NCBI GenBank assembly: GCA_949316495.1
Contig: OX439001.1
Coordinates: 30,219,386 to 30,283,385 of the forward strand
From: Amphiduros pacificus
Taxonomy: Eukaryota > Annelida > Polychaeta > Phyllodocida > Hesionidae
Length of the DNA stretch: 64,000 nt
Direction: 5' to 3'
Below the pieces are notes generated by a model, which saw nothing but the letters and a program-made list of their open reading frames with translations, searched no databases and was not told the DNA's origin. The position numbers were made by a program, and so were the translations under genes. Positions 22,178 through 34,184 of this stretch are shown in pieces (positions within the stretch are counted from its first letter, which is position 1; every line of letters begins with the position of its first letter).

Positions 22178-22900
22178 AAAACAAGTGTTGATTTTAAACA
22201 AGCAAGCTCGCGTAAGTTTGCAAAATCCCAATGCAAAATCCCAAATCCTTGATAAAATCCGAGAAAATCTTCTTACTCTACTACGCACTCACAAATCACT
22301 TCTGAAACAAAAGCGCCATCTGACGGTGTAAGCAGAATAAATGTGCCAAAACATGGCCGCCATAGGCCCCCTGCCAGTCTCTCCGACCAATGATTAAATA
22401 TAGTGGAGTTGTACAGATCTGGTTCCGGTAAAGTTGTACAGTTCCGGTGTGTACTTTTCAATGGGGAACAAGTGTTGATTTTTAAAAAATCAAGCTCGCA
22501 TAAGTTTGCAAAATCCCAAGGCAAAAAAACCCAAGGCAAAATCTTCTTACTCTACTACACACTCACAAATCACTTCTCAAACCAAAGCGACATCTGACGG
22601 TGTAAGCAGAATTATTAAGCCAAAACATGGCCGCCATGGACCGATAATCGGGGTAGGCTCCATAGACTTACGGCTTAATCATCTTGAAACCTCGAACATC
22701 TAGCCCTAAAGGCAAAACAAACGCGAGCAAAAAAAAAACAACATGGAGATCGGCAATCGGCCTATGGACCGATAATCGGGGTATGCTCCATAGACATCCA
22801 GCTTATCATGTCAAAACCTCGAACATTCAGACCCAAAGTCAAAACAAACGCGAGCGAAAAAAAAAACTTTATCGGCTCGGCAATGCCAATAGGCATCCCG
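22178..22900 (+). repeat. Two successive local duplications
   Basis: The first pair, 22178-22375 and 22466-22645, shares AACAAGTGTTGATTTT, AAATCACTTCT, CATCTGACGGTGTAAGCAGA and CCAAAACATGGCCGCCAT. The second, about 22640-22773 and 22768-22900, shares GGACCGATAATCGGGGTA, GGCTCCATAGAC-like and AAAACAAACGCGAGC. A family TAGGCC MITE is split across them (22364-22465 and 22735-22767). Confidence 0.75.
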
Positions 22901-22909
22901 CTGAAATGA

Positions 22910-23310
22910 CAACATCATCATCGCCCGTCGCTGCACAAAATTATCCATTTAAATTGCTTGGAAATGCTTCCCAATCGCATTTCCAAGCAGAAATGACATG
23001 CAAAACAGCTGATCCATGATTTGCGATAGCGCCTGAGCGATAATAGAGCAACTTACGTAATCGAGCCTGGAAAGGCACATCTTTGCATAAAGTTGTGCTA
23101 AAATATTCGTTCATATACCAAATTAAATGTTTTTAATTAAATAAAACATTTGATTTAGATAATTTCAACTAATCCATCAGTTTGCAATGATTGTTTCATG
23201 TTGTGTTTTTTTGTTTATTTTAATTTTTGTTTTGTTTGTTGTCAATTCTGGTCTGTTATTTTTTTTCCTCATCCGTGTTACATGTGGATCACCACTTTTT
23301 CTTGTATATG
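22910..23310 (-). repeat. Family E copy, reverse
   Basis: Carries in reverse the segments found at 59890-60070 and 60766-60960: AATTATCCATTTAAATTGCT, TTTGCGATAGCGCCTGAGCG and ATCCGTGTTACATGTGGATC. No coding content. Confidence 0.65.
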
Positions 23311-23333
23311 TATGTAATAATGTCTAAAAATAC

Positions 23334-23612
23334 AAATCCGTGTGAATTCTGTAGTGTTTTTTCTTCAGTTTTCTACCCGATATCAAACTTGGAATCTCAA
23401 ACTTGACAACGTGAAATGGCATTTGGAAGAGTCCAAGTGATGACGTCATGGTAACACAAAGGGAGACACTTCACATGACATCACAAGCACCACAACGCTG
23501 TGGAGTTTCCAGATTGTTGCTGTCACTCCCGTGAATAAACTGACCCACTTTCACGTCTTTGCGCAAAATCGTAAACAATGGCGAAACGATGCTGAGATCA
23601 AGAAAAGACAAA
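23334..23612 (-). repeat. Family M internal copy
   Basis: Reverse complement of about 9950-10240, sharing GTAAACAATGGCGAAACGAT-type sequence, GTCCAAGTGATGACGTCA and TGTAGTGTTTTTTCTTCAG. It belongs to the same repeat block into which the LTR element inserted. Confidence 0.75.
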
Positions 23613-23799
23613 GAAATATTTTCTAACAAGCCTTAAATCTAATTTTGAATTAATGGAAACATGGTTCCTTTAAAACCTGTTGCAGGAAAACGAGTTCTAT
23701 TGGAGCCAGGACTTAAATTGGGTGGGCAGTGCATTAGTTTAAGAGAAACGGCATTTGGTCCTCCTTGTTTCTTTTTGGCAGGGCTGGTCGGAGCAATTC

Positions 23800-24238
23800 T
23801 ATGACCGACGTAGCCTCCAGAGCTCTGTAGTGTTCTCCAATCACCCATCGGCAAAGCCCAGATAGGTGATCTGGAGAGGTCTGAGATTTTTGCTTTTCCT
23901 TCATAATCTCGTTTCGATGTGATTTTTTAAATACCCAACTGTTTTAGTGAAATTTCATATATTATGTATCATTATATCTAAAATCTCACAAAAAGGCTTG
24001 ATTATTCTTTGGATAACATTAAATACGGAAAATCTAAATATTTGATAATAATAGCCAGCTGCAAAATTTGTGTCCAACCCGTTTCAACTGCCGTTCAATT
24101 TTGACGTTTGGACGGGTTTACCACAGTTTTTGCAGCTGGCGACTTTTTACTTCACTAGAGCTCAATCAACTCCACCAAACTTTTCTTTGGTTGTAATTGG
24201 TAGAGACAATGGATGTTCGACAAACCCCTCCAGATCAC
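23800..24238 (-). repeat. Repeat hit by the LTR element (left part)
   Basis: Shares with 38820-39062 (reverse) AATAATCAAGC-type and GATTATTATCAAG-type sequence, and with 13760-13930 the GCCAGCTGCAAAA block. It ends CTCCAGATCAC at the LTR element; the continuation ATCACCTATCTG is at 30389. The intact order CTCCAGATCACCTATCTGGG is at 39015 and also at about 23870. Confidence 0.7.
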
Positions 24239-24380
24239 TGTAACAAGACCTCTGACAGGCCCTGTCATGTAGAATATGAAGATATGAGTGAGAAGAACAA
24301 CACAACACACATGTCCCAGATGACGGTCTCAAGACGCAACTATTTATTCCATCCATGCACGCTAGGGGCATATTGTCACA
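24239..24380 (-). repeat. 3' LTR of Ty3-type element
   Basis: 142 bp, TGTAACAAGACC at the left edge and GTCACA at the right edge in + orientation. Very short for a Ty3-type LTR. Confidence 0.95.
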
Positions 24381-24569
24381 TCCTTTCCCCTTTATTTTTT
24401 TTTATTTTTTTTTTTTTAAACATAGAACAAATAATACAACTAATGTTTACCAGTAATACATGGCATTAGAACATTATGATATAAAGAACCATGGAACAAG
24501 CAATACAACTAAATCACTTACTATAACATAGTAATACCTGATAGGCTAGTAGCACATTGTACATTGTCT

Positions 24570-27500
24570 CTATTTGGTATAAGATTTGAGATAGGATGGA
24601 GTTTTAGATACCCTGCCAGACCTAGTTGTTACTACCACTGGTTTGGATGCTACTGGTGTGGGCTTTGGTGTGTGAGTGGCTGGTATGGTGGCTGGTGGGC
24701 TGCTAGTCTTTGGTACTTTGGCTGCCTGGACCAGCTGTGCTTTGGCTGCCTGGACCAGCTGTGCTTTGGCTGCCTGGACTGGCTGTGCTTTGGCTGCCTG
24801 CACTACCTGTGTTGCAGTCTCCTGCCTGGGCCTTACTGCATTTTCAGGTTTATGGACCACTGGGCCTTCCTTGCTCTTTCTTAGGTCCACCCTATTCCTC
24901 CTGTAGCTCCTTATTCCAGTATCCACCACATAGGACCTGTTGTCCAGGTCTTTGACAACAGTTGCCTTTGTCCACTCTTTCTGGCCCTTGAGTACTGGCC
25001 TCATCCTTACTGTGTCTCCCTCTTGGAGAGGCTCTAGGCTCTTAGCTCCTCTATCATGGTATTTGACCTGTCTCTCCTGCCTCTTCTTGAGTTTGTGACT
25101 GTGGTCTCCTGCCACTGTTTGTGGCTTCAGCAGGGAGGCTGCCATGGGTAGTAGGCTCCTTGCCCGTCTATTGTTCAGTCTTTGCATGGGGCTCGCCTCC
25201 ATCCCTTGTGTAGGGGTATTCCTGGCCTCCAGCATGGCCAAGTATGGATCTGTATTAGACCTCTTTGCTTTCCGTAGAAGTTTCTTTGCTGCTTTAACAG
25301 CTGATTCAGATTTTCCATTTGACTTGCTGTGATATGGTGAGATGGTTTTGTGTTCGAAATCCCATTCTTTTTCAAAGTCTTGGAACTCAGTTGAAGTCAT
25401 GTTTGTACCGTTGTCACTGACAACCACTTCAGGGATCCCGTTTCTTGCGAAATGGGATTTCAGTTTCCTGATGATAGTTTTTGAGTCTGTGGACTTGAGT
25501 TTGTCTAATTCCCAAAAATCACTGTAGTAATCTGATGTGACCAGATAGTCTTTCTGATCCCATGTGAAGAGATCTATGCCCACTTTCTCCCATGGTCTGC
25601 CGGGAAGCTCATGGGGTATGAGGGGTTCCTTAGCCTGTCTGGTCTCATATGTCCTGCATGTCTCACACATGGAAATGTGTTCCTTCAGTTCAGCATTCAT
25701 ACCAGGCCAGTATATAGCCACCCTGGCTCTCCTCAGACATGACTCCACTCCTAGATGTGAAGTATGGACTGCCTGTTTCATTTCCGGCCTCAAGGAGCTT
25801 GGTATGACCAATCTCTCCCCCTTGAAGATCAATCCGTCTTGCACACTCAGTTCATCTCTAATACTGTAGTATGGGGTTACCTGAGTGGGACACATTGCTC
25901 TGTCTCTGGGCCAACCTTGTTGGATGGTCATTCTGAGCATTTGGAGAGATTCATCTGCCTCTGTGGCTTGTCTTAGCTTGTCCAGTCTCTCCTGTCGAAT
26001 GGGAAGGTAGTCCACCATGTTGACCTGTTCTATGTCCTTCATGTCCCCTGTCTCAGGTAGATAGGATCTTGACAGCATGTCAGCAACCAGCATTTCCTTG
26101 CCTGGTTTCCACACTACTTCTGTGTTGTACTCATTGATTTTCATCAGGATGCCTTGAAGTCTGCGAGGAGCTCTGTGTAGGGGTTTCATCATGATGGGTT
26201 CCAGTGGTTTGTGGTCATTGTGAATGATTGTCTTTCTCCCAAAGGTGTATTGTCTGAAATATTCCAATGACCAGGCCACTGACAGAGCCTCCTTCTCAAT
26301 TTGAGCGTATCTTGTCTCCGGATCGCTCAAAGCACGACTGGCATAGGCAACAGGCTTGCCTTCCTGAAGTAGGGCTGCACCTAATCCTGATTCACTGGCA
26401 TCACACTGGATCACCAACTCCTTGTTGGCATCATAGTAGGCCATCACAGGGGCTGTGGTTATCATGTTCTTGATATTCTCCAGTGCTTGCTCTTGTTCGG
26501 ATTCCCAGTGCCATGGAACATCCTCCTTGGTGAGTCTGTTTATAGGCTCCATGACTGTTGAGAGTCTTGGCAGGAACCTAGCCAGGTAGTTCACTGTGCC
26601 TCTCAGTATTCTCACCTCCCCCACATTCTGTGGTGCTTTCAGCTCATTGATTGCTCTCACTTTCGCAGGATCCACTTTTAGTCCTTCATCTGTGATGACA
26701 TGGCCTTGGAAGTCTGTTTGGCTTGTCTTGAACTCACACTTGGCACTCTTGTATCTGTGTCCATTTTCTGCTCCTCTTACCATCAGGGCTTCCAAGTTCT
26801 TATCATGGTCTTTGTCAGCCTCCTCCAGAGTGTCTCCTACTCCCCAGACAATAATGTCATCTGCAATACACTCTGCTCCATCCAGTCCTTCCATGGATTC
26901 TTTCAGTCGCTTCTGGAAGATTTCGGCACTGACATTGAGACCGAATGGTAACCTGATCCACCGGAATCTGCCAATTGGTGTCTGGAATGTGGTCAGCCTT
27001 CTAGATTCCTGGTCCAGCTCACAGTGCCAGTATCCATCCTGTAAGTCTAACCGACTGAACACCTTTGCTTTACCCAGGCTTGGTAGCAGGTCATCAAGAA
27101 CAGGCATAGGGTAGTGCTCCCTTCTCAGAGCCTTGTTCAGGGGTCTCGGGTCTATGCAGATCCTCAGGTCTCCATTCTTCTTCAGGGTCACTGCCATTTG
27201 GCTCACCCATTCTGATGGCTCATCCACCTTCTCAATGATGTCTCTATCCACCATTTCTTCAAGCTTGGACTTGACTTTCTCTTTCAGAGCCACTGGGATG
27301 CGGCGTGGAGGACAGACAACTGGTTTGACATCATCTCTGACTTCCAGATGTACTTGACCTGGTAGTTTACCCAGGGATCCGTCAAACAACTGCGGGTGTC
27401 TTTCTTGCACAGAGGTGGCTTTGATGGCATTCACACTTTTGAACTGGTCATAGTTGACTGTAATGAGTCCCATCTTTTCTGCACTGTTCCTGCTGAGAAT

Positions 27501-28769
27501 AGGGGTAAAGTCCTCCTCAACAACTGTGCACACAACTCTGTGTTTTCTTCTAGTCCTTGGATTTTTCAACTTCAAAACAGTTTCCCCCAGGGGAGTCACT
27601 GTGGTCTCGTTCCACATCTTCAGTGTGGTGCGGCTGGGCTGTATTGATGACAGATCTGGCACCATGCTGCTGGGCACCACGTTCACTGTGGCACCACAGT
27701 CTACCTGAAAGCGAGTGGGCTTCCCGTTTACCATCATTTCACAGTAGATAGCCTTCTTTCTGTTTTCATTGTGAACTGCCAAAATGAAGTCCTCCTCAGT
27801 TTCATAAGATTCTGATGAGTCCGTGTACTCCTCAGTCTCTGTCTCTGTCTCCGTGTCCACCATATGGACCCTCTTGGTTTTGGGGCACCTGGGAGTACCT
27901 TTGAAGTGGTTCCTTCTTTGGCATGCTGTGCATTTCTGGCCATAGGCTGGACACTTCTCCTTTACAAAAGGGTGGTTCTTGTTGCAAAAGAGACATCTCT
28001 TTTGTTCTCTCTGATCTCTCTGGTCTCTTTTTGGTTTCCTCTTGTAGGTGTCCTTGGCCTTTCTTCTGTGAGTGTCTTTGTTCTTTCTCTCTATCTTTTT
28101 CACTTCCTCGTATCCACTCTTGTGTATGGTTTTCATATGTTGTTTGGTTGCCTCGCATGACCTGGCAATCTCGATCACTCTGTCCAGTGTTGGATTTCCC
28201 TCATCCAACATCTTCTGTTGGGCTTCTTTGTCGTTTGTCCCACATAGGATTCTGTTCCTCATTGCTACCTGGTCAGGTGTCATCGTGAGATGTGTGAAGG
28301 ATGCTAGCTTCTGCTTGACCCTAAGGTCCGCTATCCATGTGTCTACGGACTCATCCTTCTTCTGATCTCTCGTTTGAAACTTGAAATGCGCAATGGCTTC
28401 GTTAGTGTCTCCTATGCAGAAGTTGTCAAGCTTTAGCATTATCTGATCCACATTATCGGTGTCTGAGATGCCAAGTCCATTAGCGATCCTGAGTGTCTCC
28501 TTCCCCAGGGAATTCATGAATTCTGCACGTTGAATCCTCTGTGGCTCGCTATCCAGGTGGGAAGCGATGGCATAATTCGACCACATTTGTTTATGTAGCT
28601 CCCAGTTAATTTTCTTTTCTGTGGTCGTGATGTCAACTGGGCCTGGTGGCCGTATGTTTGGCCTGTGGTAGGTTCTCGCCACGGCACCCTCACCGGCACC
28701 ACCACCGGCGCCACCACCGGCGCCACCACCAGCGCCACCACCACCACCATTGTTATCCTCGTCACCCAT
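24570..28769 (-). CDS. Gag-pol polyprotein of Ty3-type element
   Basis: A single frame of 1399 residues. A glycine-rich start (about 8-28) leads into a capsid-like helical region. Two CCHC-like knuckles begin at CLFCNKNH (about 260), followed by the protease motif VDCGATVNVV (about 355). RT shows RICIDPRPLNK, FSRLDLQDGYWH and the catalytic ADDIIVWG (about 638). RNase H has CDASESGLGAAL (about 790). Integrase has an HHCC finger (HTSHLGVESC to CETC), then GIDLF and SDNGTN, and a C-terminal basic region with SH3-like RMRPVL. The tail has four VQAAKAQ-type octamer repeats. It would make its own particle and copy and insert its RNA. It is a fossil-type element and appears whole here. Confidence 0.93.
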   Translation of the reverse strand: MGDEDNNGGGGGAGGGAGGGAGGGAGEGAVARTYHRPNIRPPGPVDITTTEKKINWELHKQMWSNYAIASHLDSEPQRIQRAEFMNSLGKETLRIANGLGISDTDNVDQIMLKLDNFCIGDTNEAIAHFKFQTRDQKKDESVDTWIADLRVKQKLASFTHLTMTPDQVAMRNRILCGTNDKEAQQKMLDEGNPTLDRVIEIARSCEATKQHMKTIHKSGYEEVKKIERKNKDTHRRKAKDTYKRKPKRDQRDQREQKRCLFCNKNHPFVKEKCPAYGQKCTACQRRNHFKGTPRCPKTKRVHMVDTETETETEEYTDSSESYETEEDFILAVHNENRKKAIYCEMMVNGKPTRFQVDCGATVNVVPSSMVPDLSSIQPSRTTLKMWNETTVTPLGETVLKLKNPRTRRKHRVVCTVVEEDFTPILSRNSAEKMGLITVNYDQFKSVNAIKATSVQERHPQLFDGSLGKLPGQVHLEVRDDVKPVVCPPRRIPVALKEKVKSKLEEMVDRDIIEKVDEPSEWVSQMAVTLKKNGDLRICIDPRPLNKALRREHYPMPVLDDLLPSLGKAKVFSRLDLQDGYWHCELDQESRRLTTFQTPIGRFRWIRLPFGLNVSAEIFQKRLKESMEGLDGAECIADDIIVWGVGDTLEEADKDHDKNLEALMVRGAENGHRYKSAKCEFKTSQTDFQGHVITDEGLKVDPAKVRAINELKAPQNVGEVRILRGTVNYLARFLPRLSTVMEPINRLTKEDVPWHWESEQEQALENIKNMITTAPVMAYYDANKELVIQCDASESGLGAALLQEGKPVAYASRALSDPETRYAQIEKEALSVAWSLEYFRQYTFGRKTIIHNDHKPLEPIMMKPLHRAPRRLQGILMKINEYNTEVVWKPGKEMLVADMLSRSYLPETGDMKDIEQVNMVDYLPIRQERLDKLRQATEADESLQMLRMTIQQGWPRDRAMCPTQVTPYYSIRDELSVQDGLIFKGERLVIPSSLRPEMKQAVHTSHLGVESCLRRARVAIYWPGMNAELKEHISMCETCRTYETRQAKEPLIPHELPGRPWEKVGIDLFTWDQKDYLVTSDYYSDFWELDKLKSTDSKTIIRKLKSHFARNGIPEVVVSDNGTNMTSTEFQDFEKEWDFEHKTISPYHSKSNGKSESAVKAAKKLLRKAKRSNTDPYLAMLEARNTPTQGMEASPMQRLNNRRARSLLPMAASLLKPQTVAGDHSHKLKKRQERQVKYHDRGAKSLEPLQEGDTVRMRPVLKGQKEWTKATVVKDLDNRSYVVDTGIRSYRRNRVDLRKSKEGPVVHKPENAVRPRQETATQVVQAAKAQPVQAAKAQLVQAAKAQLVQAAKVPKTSSPPATIPATHTPKPTPVASKPVVVTTRSGRVSKTPSYLKSYTK

Positions 28770-30246
28770 GGCGATGGTTTAGCAATACAGTTATACGGTA
28801 ATGATATAGAAAACTGGAATGGTTTGCCTTTATGGCCAACAAATTACACAAATTATAATAACACACTGTTATACAGTATTATCAGAGTCAGTACACTGAT
28901 ACAATATCAATATGGAGTACTATGTTGTGCCTCACTGACACAAATACTAACACAAATGGTACATATATATAATAGCAGTTTAGAGTTTCACACCAATTAT
29001 AATATTAATCAATAAACAACACTTGTTATAGCAGAAAATCACATATATATTTACACAACACACCCTGTGACACAGTTACTGTTATTTTACATATACACTA
29101 AACAGTTATCCATTCACTGTGTGTCTGGTTTCTGAGGGTGCAAACACTGCATCAGGCTCGGAGTTGTAGCAGTCTGTATTGTCTCTCACTGACACAAGTA
29201 GTAGAGTAGATCCAGAAGTCACTCTATTACACAAACATTTACCTCAAGCTCACACTGAGTACAGGTCCACTGAATACACATCAGAAGATCACACAATTGA
29301 GGGACTATATGCTTGGATGTAGCAATACACATTCATTTACACAGTATCTAGTACAGTTAAGTATTCTCACAATAGTAGAGATGTCCAATACACACTAACT
29401 TGTCCACATATCCTCACTGGACATTCACTTGTGGTACAAATAATAGAGTACACAGTTAGCTCACAGATATAGATTTCCTCTTCTCACTTCCACACACTTG
29501 GAGTAGTAGAAATATCCAGATATTATACACAGGTGTGTCCCTCTCACTAGGAACACAGTAGCAGGTTCAGGGTTCTGGTCCTTATTGTGCCTCACCGACA
29601 CAAAATGAGAAGATCCAGATGTGATTCCAATACACATTGATTCATCCAAACTTGCAGAAACATCCAGGTAGAAATCAAATACACACACAACTTGTCCCAG
29701 CACCACACTGATTACATTTGCCTTTGGCTCTCACTGAGCATGTACACACTGTACAATCACAACACTTGTGTGGGCAAATAATTAGGTTTATAGTAGTCAG
29801 TTATGATAGACCTCCACTGGTCATATCATTACACACAGTATCTGGTTGAGAGGAGTGTTCACAGCTTCACACAGAGGGAGATGGGCAGGCCATTAGCGGT
29901 AGCATCTAAGGTGCGTGGCTCACAGGTTTCCAGGAAAGTGTGGCTGGGCAAAGTAGACAGACTTGCAGTCAGGCCAGTAAACACCACACAGACGGGTCCC
30001 GGGTGGGCAGACACTCTACCGTAACACAAACTTAGGTCTGGGGGCACTTTTATAGCACACAGGTGGCTATATTTACCAGGAGAAAGTGTCCCTCACAACG
30101 TGGCCTAGATTCCAAGATGGCGCCCTTTTTTCACACTCCCTTGAGTTGCCGAGTTCTTGGAGACTTTCTTCTCAGCTTTACAACACTTGTAAGCCATTGT
30201 CTGTCATTTCTGAGTGGTCCACACAGGTTCAGCACCGCTGCCACCA
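28770..30246 (-). other. 5' leader of the Ty3-type element
   Basis: Untranslated leader between the 5' LTR and gag. It has several loosely repeated phrases with CTCACTGACACAAG and AGATCCAGA, possibly packaging-related. No separate gene is seen. Confidence 0.7.
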
Positions 30247-30388
30247 TGTAACAAGACCTCTGACAGGCCCTGTCATGTAGAATATGAAGATATGAGTGAG
30301 AAGAACAACACGACACACATGTCCCAGATGACGGTCTCAAGACGCAACTATTTATTCCATCCATGCACGCTAGGGGCATATTGTCACA
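30247..30388 (-). repeat. 5' LTR of Ty3-type element
   Basis: 142 bp, differing from the partner LTR at one position. The adjacent primer-binding site is just inside its boundary at 30246. Confidence 0.95.
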
Positions 30389-30480
30389 ATCACCTATCTG
30401 CGCTTTGCCGATTGGTGATTGGAGAACTAGCAGTGCATGGAAACAGTGTATTTCAAGTCTATTCTCGCCATCGGTAACTC
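30389..30480 (-). repeat. Repeat hit by the LTR element (right part)
   Basis: Continues the interrupted repeat: ATCACCTATCTGCGCTTTGC, then GTGATTGGAGAACTAG, then a family M terminus with AAACAGTGTATTTCAAGTCT. Confidence 0.7.
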
Positions 30481-30699
30481 ACCTAATATTGCTCATTATG
30501 CCTGCCACTTGGCGGAGCCACTGGCAGTGAGTGGAAACCACACAAGTGGAGCACAAGCTGCCAAGCTATGGAGTTGAGCAAATCTGTCATAAACATGACC
30601 ATTAACCCCTAACGGACGGGAAGGACGGCAACGTCCACCACCGGTAACGGACGGGAGGGACGTTTACGTCCTCATTAATAATTGCCGTAATTATGAAGG

Positions 30700-33550
30700 A
30701 TATAACATATCTCATTAATCACTCAACAAATGATATACTTATCCAAAAATTTTTAACAGTTCTGGAATCGTGAGAAAGAAAGAAATTTTATTTTTTTAAC
30801 ATTGTATATTAATACATTGGGGAATATGACAGTCATAGAAAACAAATTAGTATTTCTGAAATTGTGAGATCAAGAAGAAGATATATGATTTATGTAATTT
30901 TTATTGTTATTTCATCCTGGTTCACATTTATATCTCTGCCAATAACACACTTACAGAAATGATTTAAATATGTCTTAAATCGTGAGAACAAGAGGAAGAC
31001 AGTTATATATGTATTTTGTAGATTGTACTATTCGGTCTCTGACCAAGTCCAGCATGCATTGCAATTGAAAGAACTTCCTGTTAATCCAAGATGGCCTCCA
31101 CTCAATAAGATGTGTGTAATTCCTCTGGCTTTTGGCTCAGATAACATGATATCAAAGGAAGAATTTCACATCCAATACTGTTATGACATTTTCTGCAGGT
31201 TTCATATCAACAATGTTCCTTCAATCATTATATGACATTCAAACTTGAGAGTTAAAACAATCTTTGAAGTGGGCTGTCAAAAGTACTTCTTCAGTACAGT
31301 ATTCAATTCATTGCAGGATTTAATTATAATGGGAATGGATTTTTGTTAAGGCTAACTATAATTGAACATTTGGCTTATCTAGAAGGAACTAATAAAGAAT
31401 ATTTATAATTTGGCTTGTTCAGTTTGTCACACCTATCCTTTGATGTGCAGTGGATACCTCCCAATGCCTGAATGATGAATCACAGCTTCTCTTTGAAATG
31501 CATTTGACTCTTAGTGTAAAATATGGGTTTATTGTATTTATTCATTATGAGCTCAACAACTTACCACATTGGCAAGATCTACTCATATCAGTAACATGAT
31601 TGACTCATCCATAACAATGAGGTATATCACACCATCAGAAGTTTCTATTTGATGTCTTCTTATTGTATAATTCTATTTTTTGAACACTAATTTGTTTCTC
31701 TTCTAGCAATATTGAATTTAATTTGAAACTTTATGTCAATATAAAAAGAATTCTTGTGATTTATTTCAAAGCCTTTCACATCTGTCCTTTGTAGGATGTT
31801 TGACTTACTTTTGATATGAGTTCATGATTAAGATATGCCCTTTTGTCAATAAAACAATACCAATAGGAAACTTCCAATACATTGAGAAAAAATACTCCAT
31901 TTTCTGCCCAATTTATGCAAAGAAAATTCGTGTCAGAGCCAGTTCCATTAACTAAAAAGAAATCTGATGACTATTAATTTTTAATTGTTGTATCTGTCCT
32001 TGGTAGGAAGTTTTTATGTTGGTTTTTTTTAAAAGATGTTTTGATAGCATTAAACCTACATATTAATAAAAAGGTTAAAATTCAAACACAAATAGTTGGT
32101 TATACATGTAGAATTATATTTATAACAATTTCAAATCTTTCAAATCTATCAAATCTATCACCCAAGGCCTGTATAGGTCTACAATTGTAGATCTTTGACA
32201 TGTCTTTAACTTTATAAGTATTTATCATATTTTTTAATATTCTGACACCCATATATAATTATTATGAAAAGTATGAAGGACATTTTAATCTCCATACACA
32301 TTAATTACTCAGCAAGCTCTTAATGTGAAGAATTCTGAAATTGTTTTTAGTCAATTATCAAGCTGTCAAATATGCTCTCCTATTCATGTACATATTTAGC
32401 AAAAAATATCCACACAATTGTCCCTAAAATACACATAATTATGCCTGATTACTTTTTAAATACATCTATTACAATTTGGGGGCCAAATGCTACTGGTTTG
32501 GAAACAAAGTGACACTAATATCATCACTTTTTAATTGTCATTCTGTATGGAATTTATTGTTTACCATTGAGTGGCGACCAGTCAAAATGAACAGGAAGTT
32601 CTTCCAGATGTATTGACGGGTCCCTTGGGAATGAGCCGAATGTTTTGGCCCCGTTTGACCCCCGTAATTGTGAACTATATAAAAAGATATTATTTATAGT
32701 TTTGAAGATTTCACATTAATAATATGTCAGACCGATGGGAGCAATTTTGCCAATGTCTTTGGGTATAATTAGTAAACGAAGAATATAGCTGAAAGAGCGA
32801 TGTTATGATTTTCGGTATTAGGATAGATGCACTAAAGCATGGTTTTGTGTAGCTCGAGAATCTCTAGCAGTGAATTTGCCTTTTGTTTATTTTGGGCCCG
32901 GTTTGCCGTCACATTCTCAGATTCCATCTGCCCTAGCGCAGCCCACTGAGCTGCGCGTAGTAAACACACGCTGCAGGTGTCATGATTATGTACTCACAGT
33001 CTGCATGGCCTAGTTGTACACAGAGAGTAATCTGTTTTCTTCAATATCTAGTTGTATAACAATTTTTTTCATATCTTAAGTGTGTTATCACAATTTTAAA
33101 TGGGCAAGAATTTCTGCTTCCTCAGATTCATAATAGCCGCCATGTTATGACTGTTTTAGTACCACGTGACGATATTTCACCCTCTACCTTTTGTGTGTTG
33201 TGGGGATTGGTTTTTCACTGCCTTTGGAGTGTTTTATCTGGTGATGTTTTCAGGCCTTTTCATAATTTCAAACATTGAGAAGTTTCCACTCGATGTTTCA
33301 ATTTTTTTTCTGCTGGATGTTTCAAGCAATATAAAACTTTAAATGTTACACTGGAAATGTAGTCAGTCATCTTCAGAAATATGTAAGGTAACTTTGTAGT
33401 GCACTTTTAACAAGTGTCCCTTAGTGATTAAACAAGAAAAAGTGGTGCTCCACTTGTAACATGGATGGGGAAAAAATTAACAAAATTTACAATAAACAAA
33501 ACAAAAATTACAACAAACAAAACAAACAGAAATAGAAACAACTATTAAGA
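30700..33550. other. No gene seen
   Basis: Interior of the TTAA-flanked unit, very A/T-rich. Three diverged copies of a phrase with GTGAGA followed by CAAGAAGAAGAT lie near 30765, 30860 and 30980. No exon or transposase domain was found. Confidence 0.5.
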
Positions 33551-33554
33551 TAAA

Positions 33555-33721
33555 TAAAACTTGGAACTACTTTCTCATATTTGATATTGAGAGATGTTAA
33601 CATGCCAATCACATTTACAACACAGTGACAGTTCTTGAGCACATGGCCAGTAAAAGTAGGACCGGATGAATTCTAATCTGGGTTGGCCAGAGGTAATAGT
33701 TTGCATGTGCCTCTGGTGGAC
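33555..33721 (-). repeat. Family N fragment, reverse
   Basis: Matches 20222-20330 and 19701-19750 in reverse (CACATTTACAACACAGTGAC, GGTTGGCCAGAGGTAATAG, GTGCCTCTGGTGGAC). It shows the D1 target without D1, and ends where D3 starts. Confidence 0.75.
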
Positions 33722-34178
33722 TATAACAAAACATACCTCGTCGGGGAAGCTGGGTGAGCGGATTCAGTGAGTTGGTGATTGCGGAAGGATACCCTGAGCC
33801 GAAGGGTATCCGTCCGCCATCACCAACGAACTGAATCCGCTCACCCAGCTGACCCGACGAGGTATGTTTTGTTTTTATACCTCAGACAACTACTGTATTT
33901 TTTTTTAAATGATGCAAGAAACAAGATATTTATCATTAAAAACGTTTTGTAAACAAAGCGCACCTCATTTGACCCAGTCACGTGACCCAAAAATGGTGCG
34001 TACAGCCATAGACTGGTTGCCGCACTCTGTGTATACACGATGTTCTTGACACTAGATGGGGGACCAGTCTAAAGATGGCCGATGCAAAATAGTTCGCAAC
34101 TAATCAATATGTTACGAAATAATCGGCATGCTTGTATTCATTGGAAATCTCGTCAATACGCGTATCACTGAGGTATAA
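33722..34178 (+). mobile_element. Hairpin-headed element, copy D3
   Basis: Near-identical to D1 and D2, with the hairpin arms complete and CACTGAGGTATAA at its end. Its right neighbour is segment X inverted (34185-34430). Confidence 0.8.
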
Positions 34179-34184
34179 AGTTTC

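Larger units (their letters stand above)
24239..30388 (-). mobile_element. Ty3-type LTR retrotransposon, looks whole
   Basis: A 6150-bp element with 142-bp LTRs (24239-24380 and 30247-30388), TG...CA ends and a 5-bp target duplication ATCAC (24234-24238, 30389-30393). Read on the minus strand it has a primer-binding site starting TGGTGGCAGCGG directly after the 5' LTR, a leader of about 1.5 kb, one long gag-pol frame and a purine tract AAAGGGGAAAGGA before the 3' LTR. The LTRs differ at one position, so the insertion is young on the scale of this window. No envelope frame is present. Domain order RT-RNase H-integrase is that of Ty3/gypsy; the single frame and short LTRs suggest the Mag-like branch, which is inference. 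Confidence 0.95.

Noticed and set aside
24564-28365. Many plus-strand frames opposite the LTR-element polyprotein
   Set aside because: They are shadows of the minus-strand gag-pol frame.
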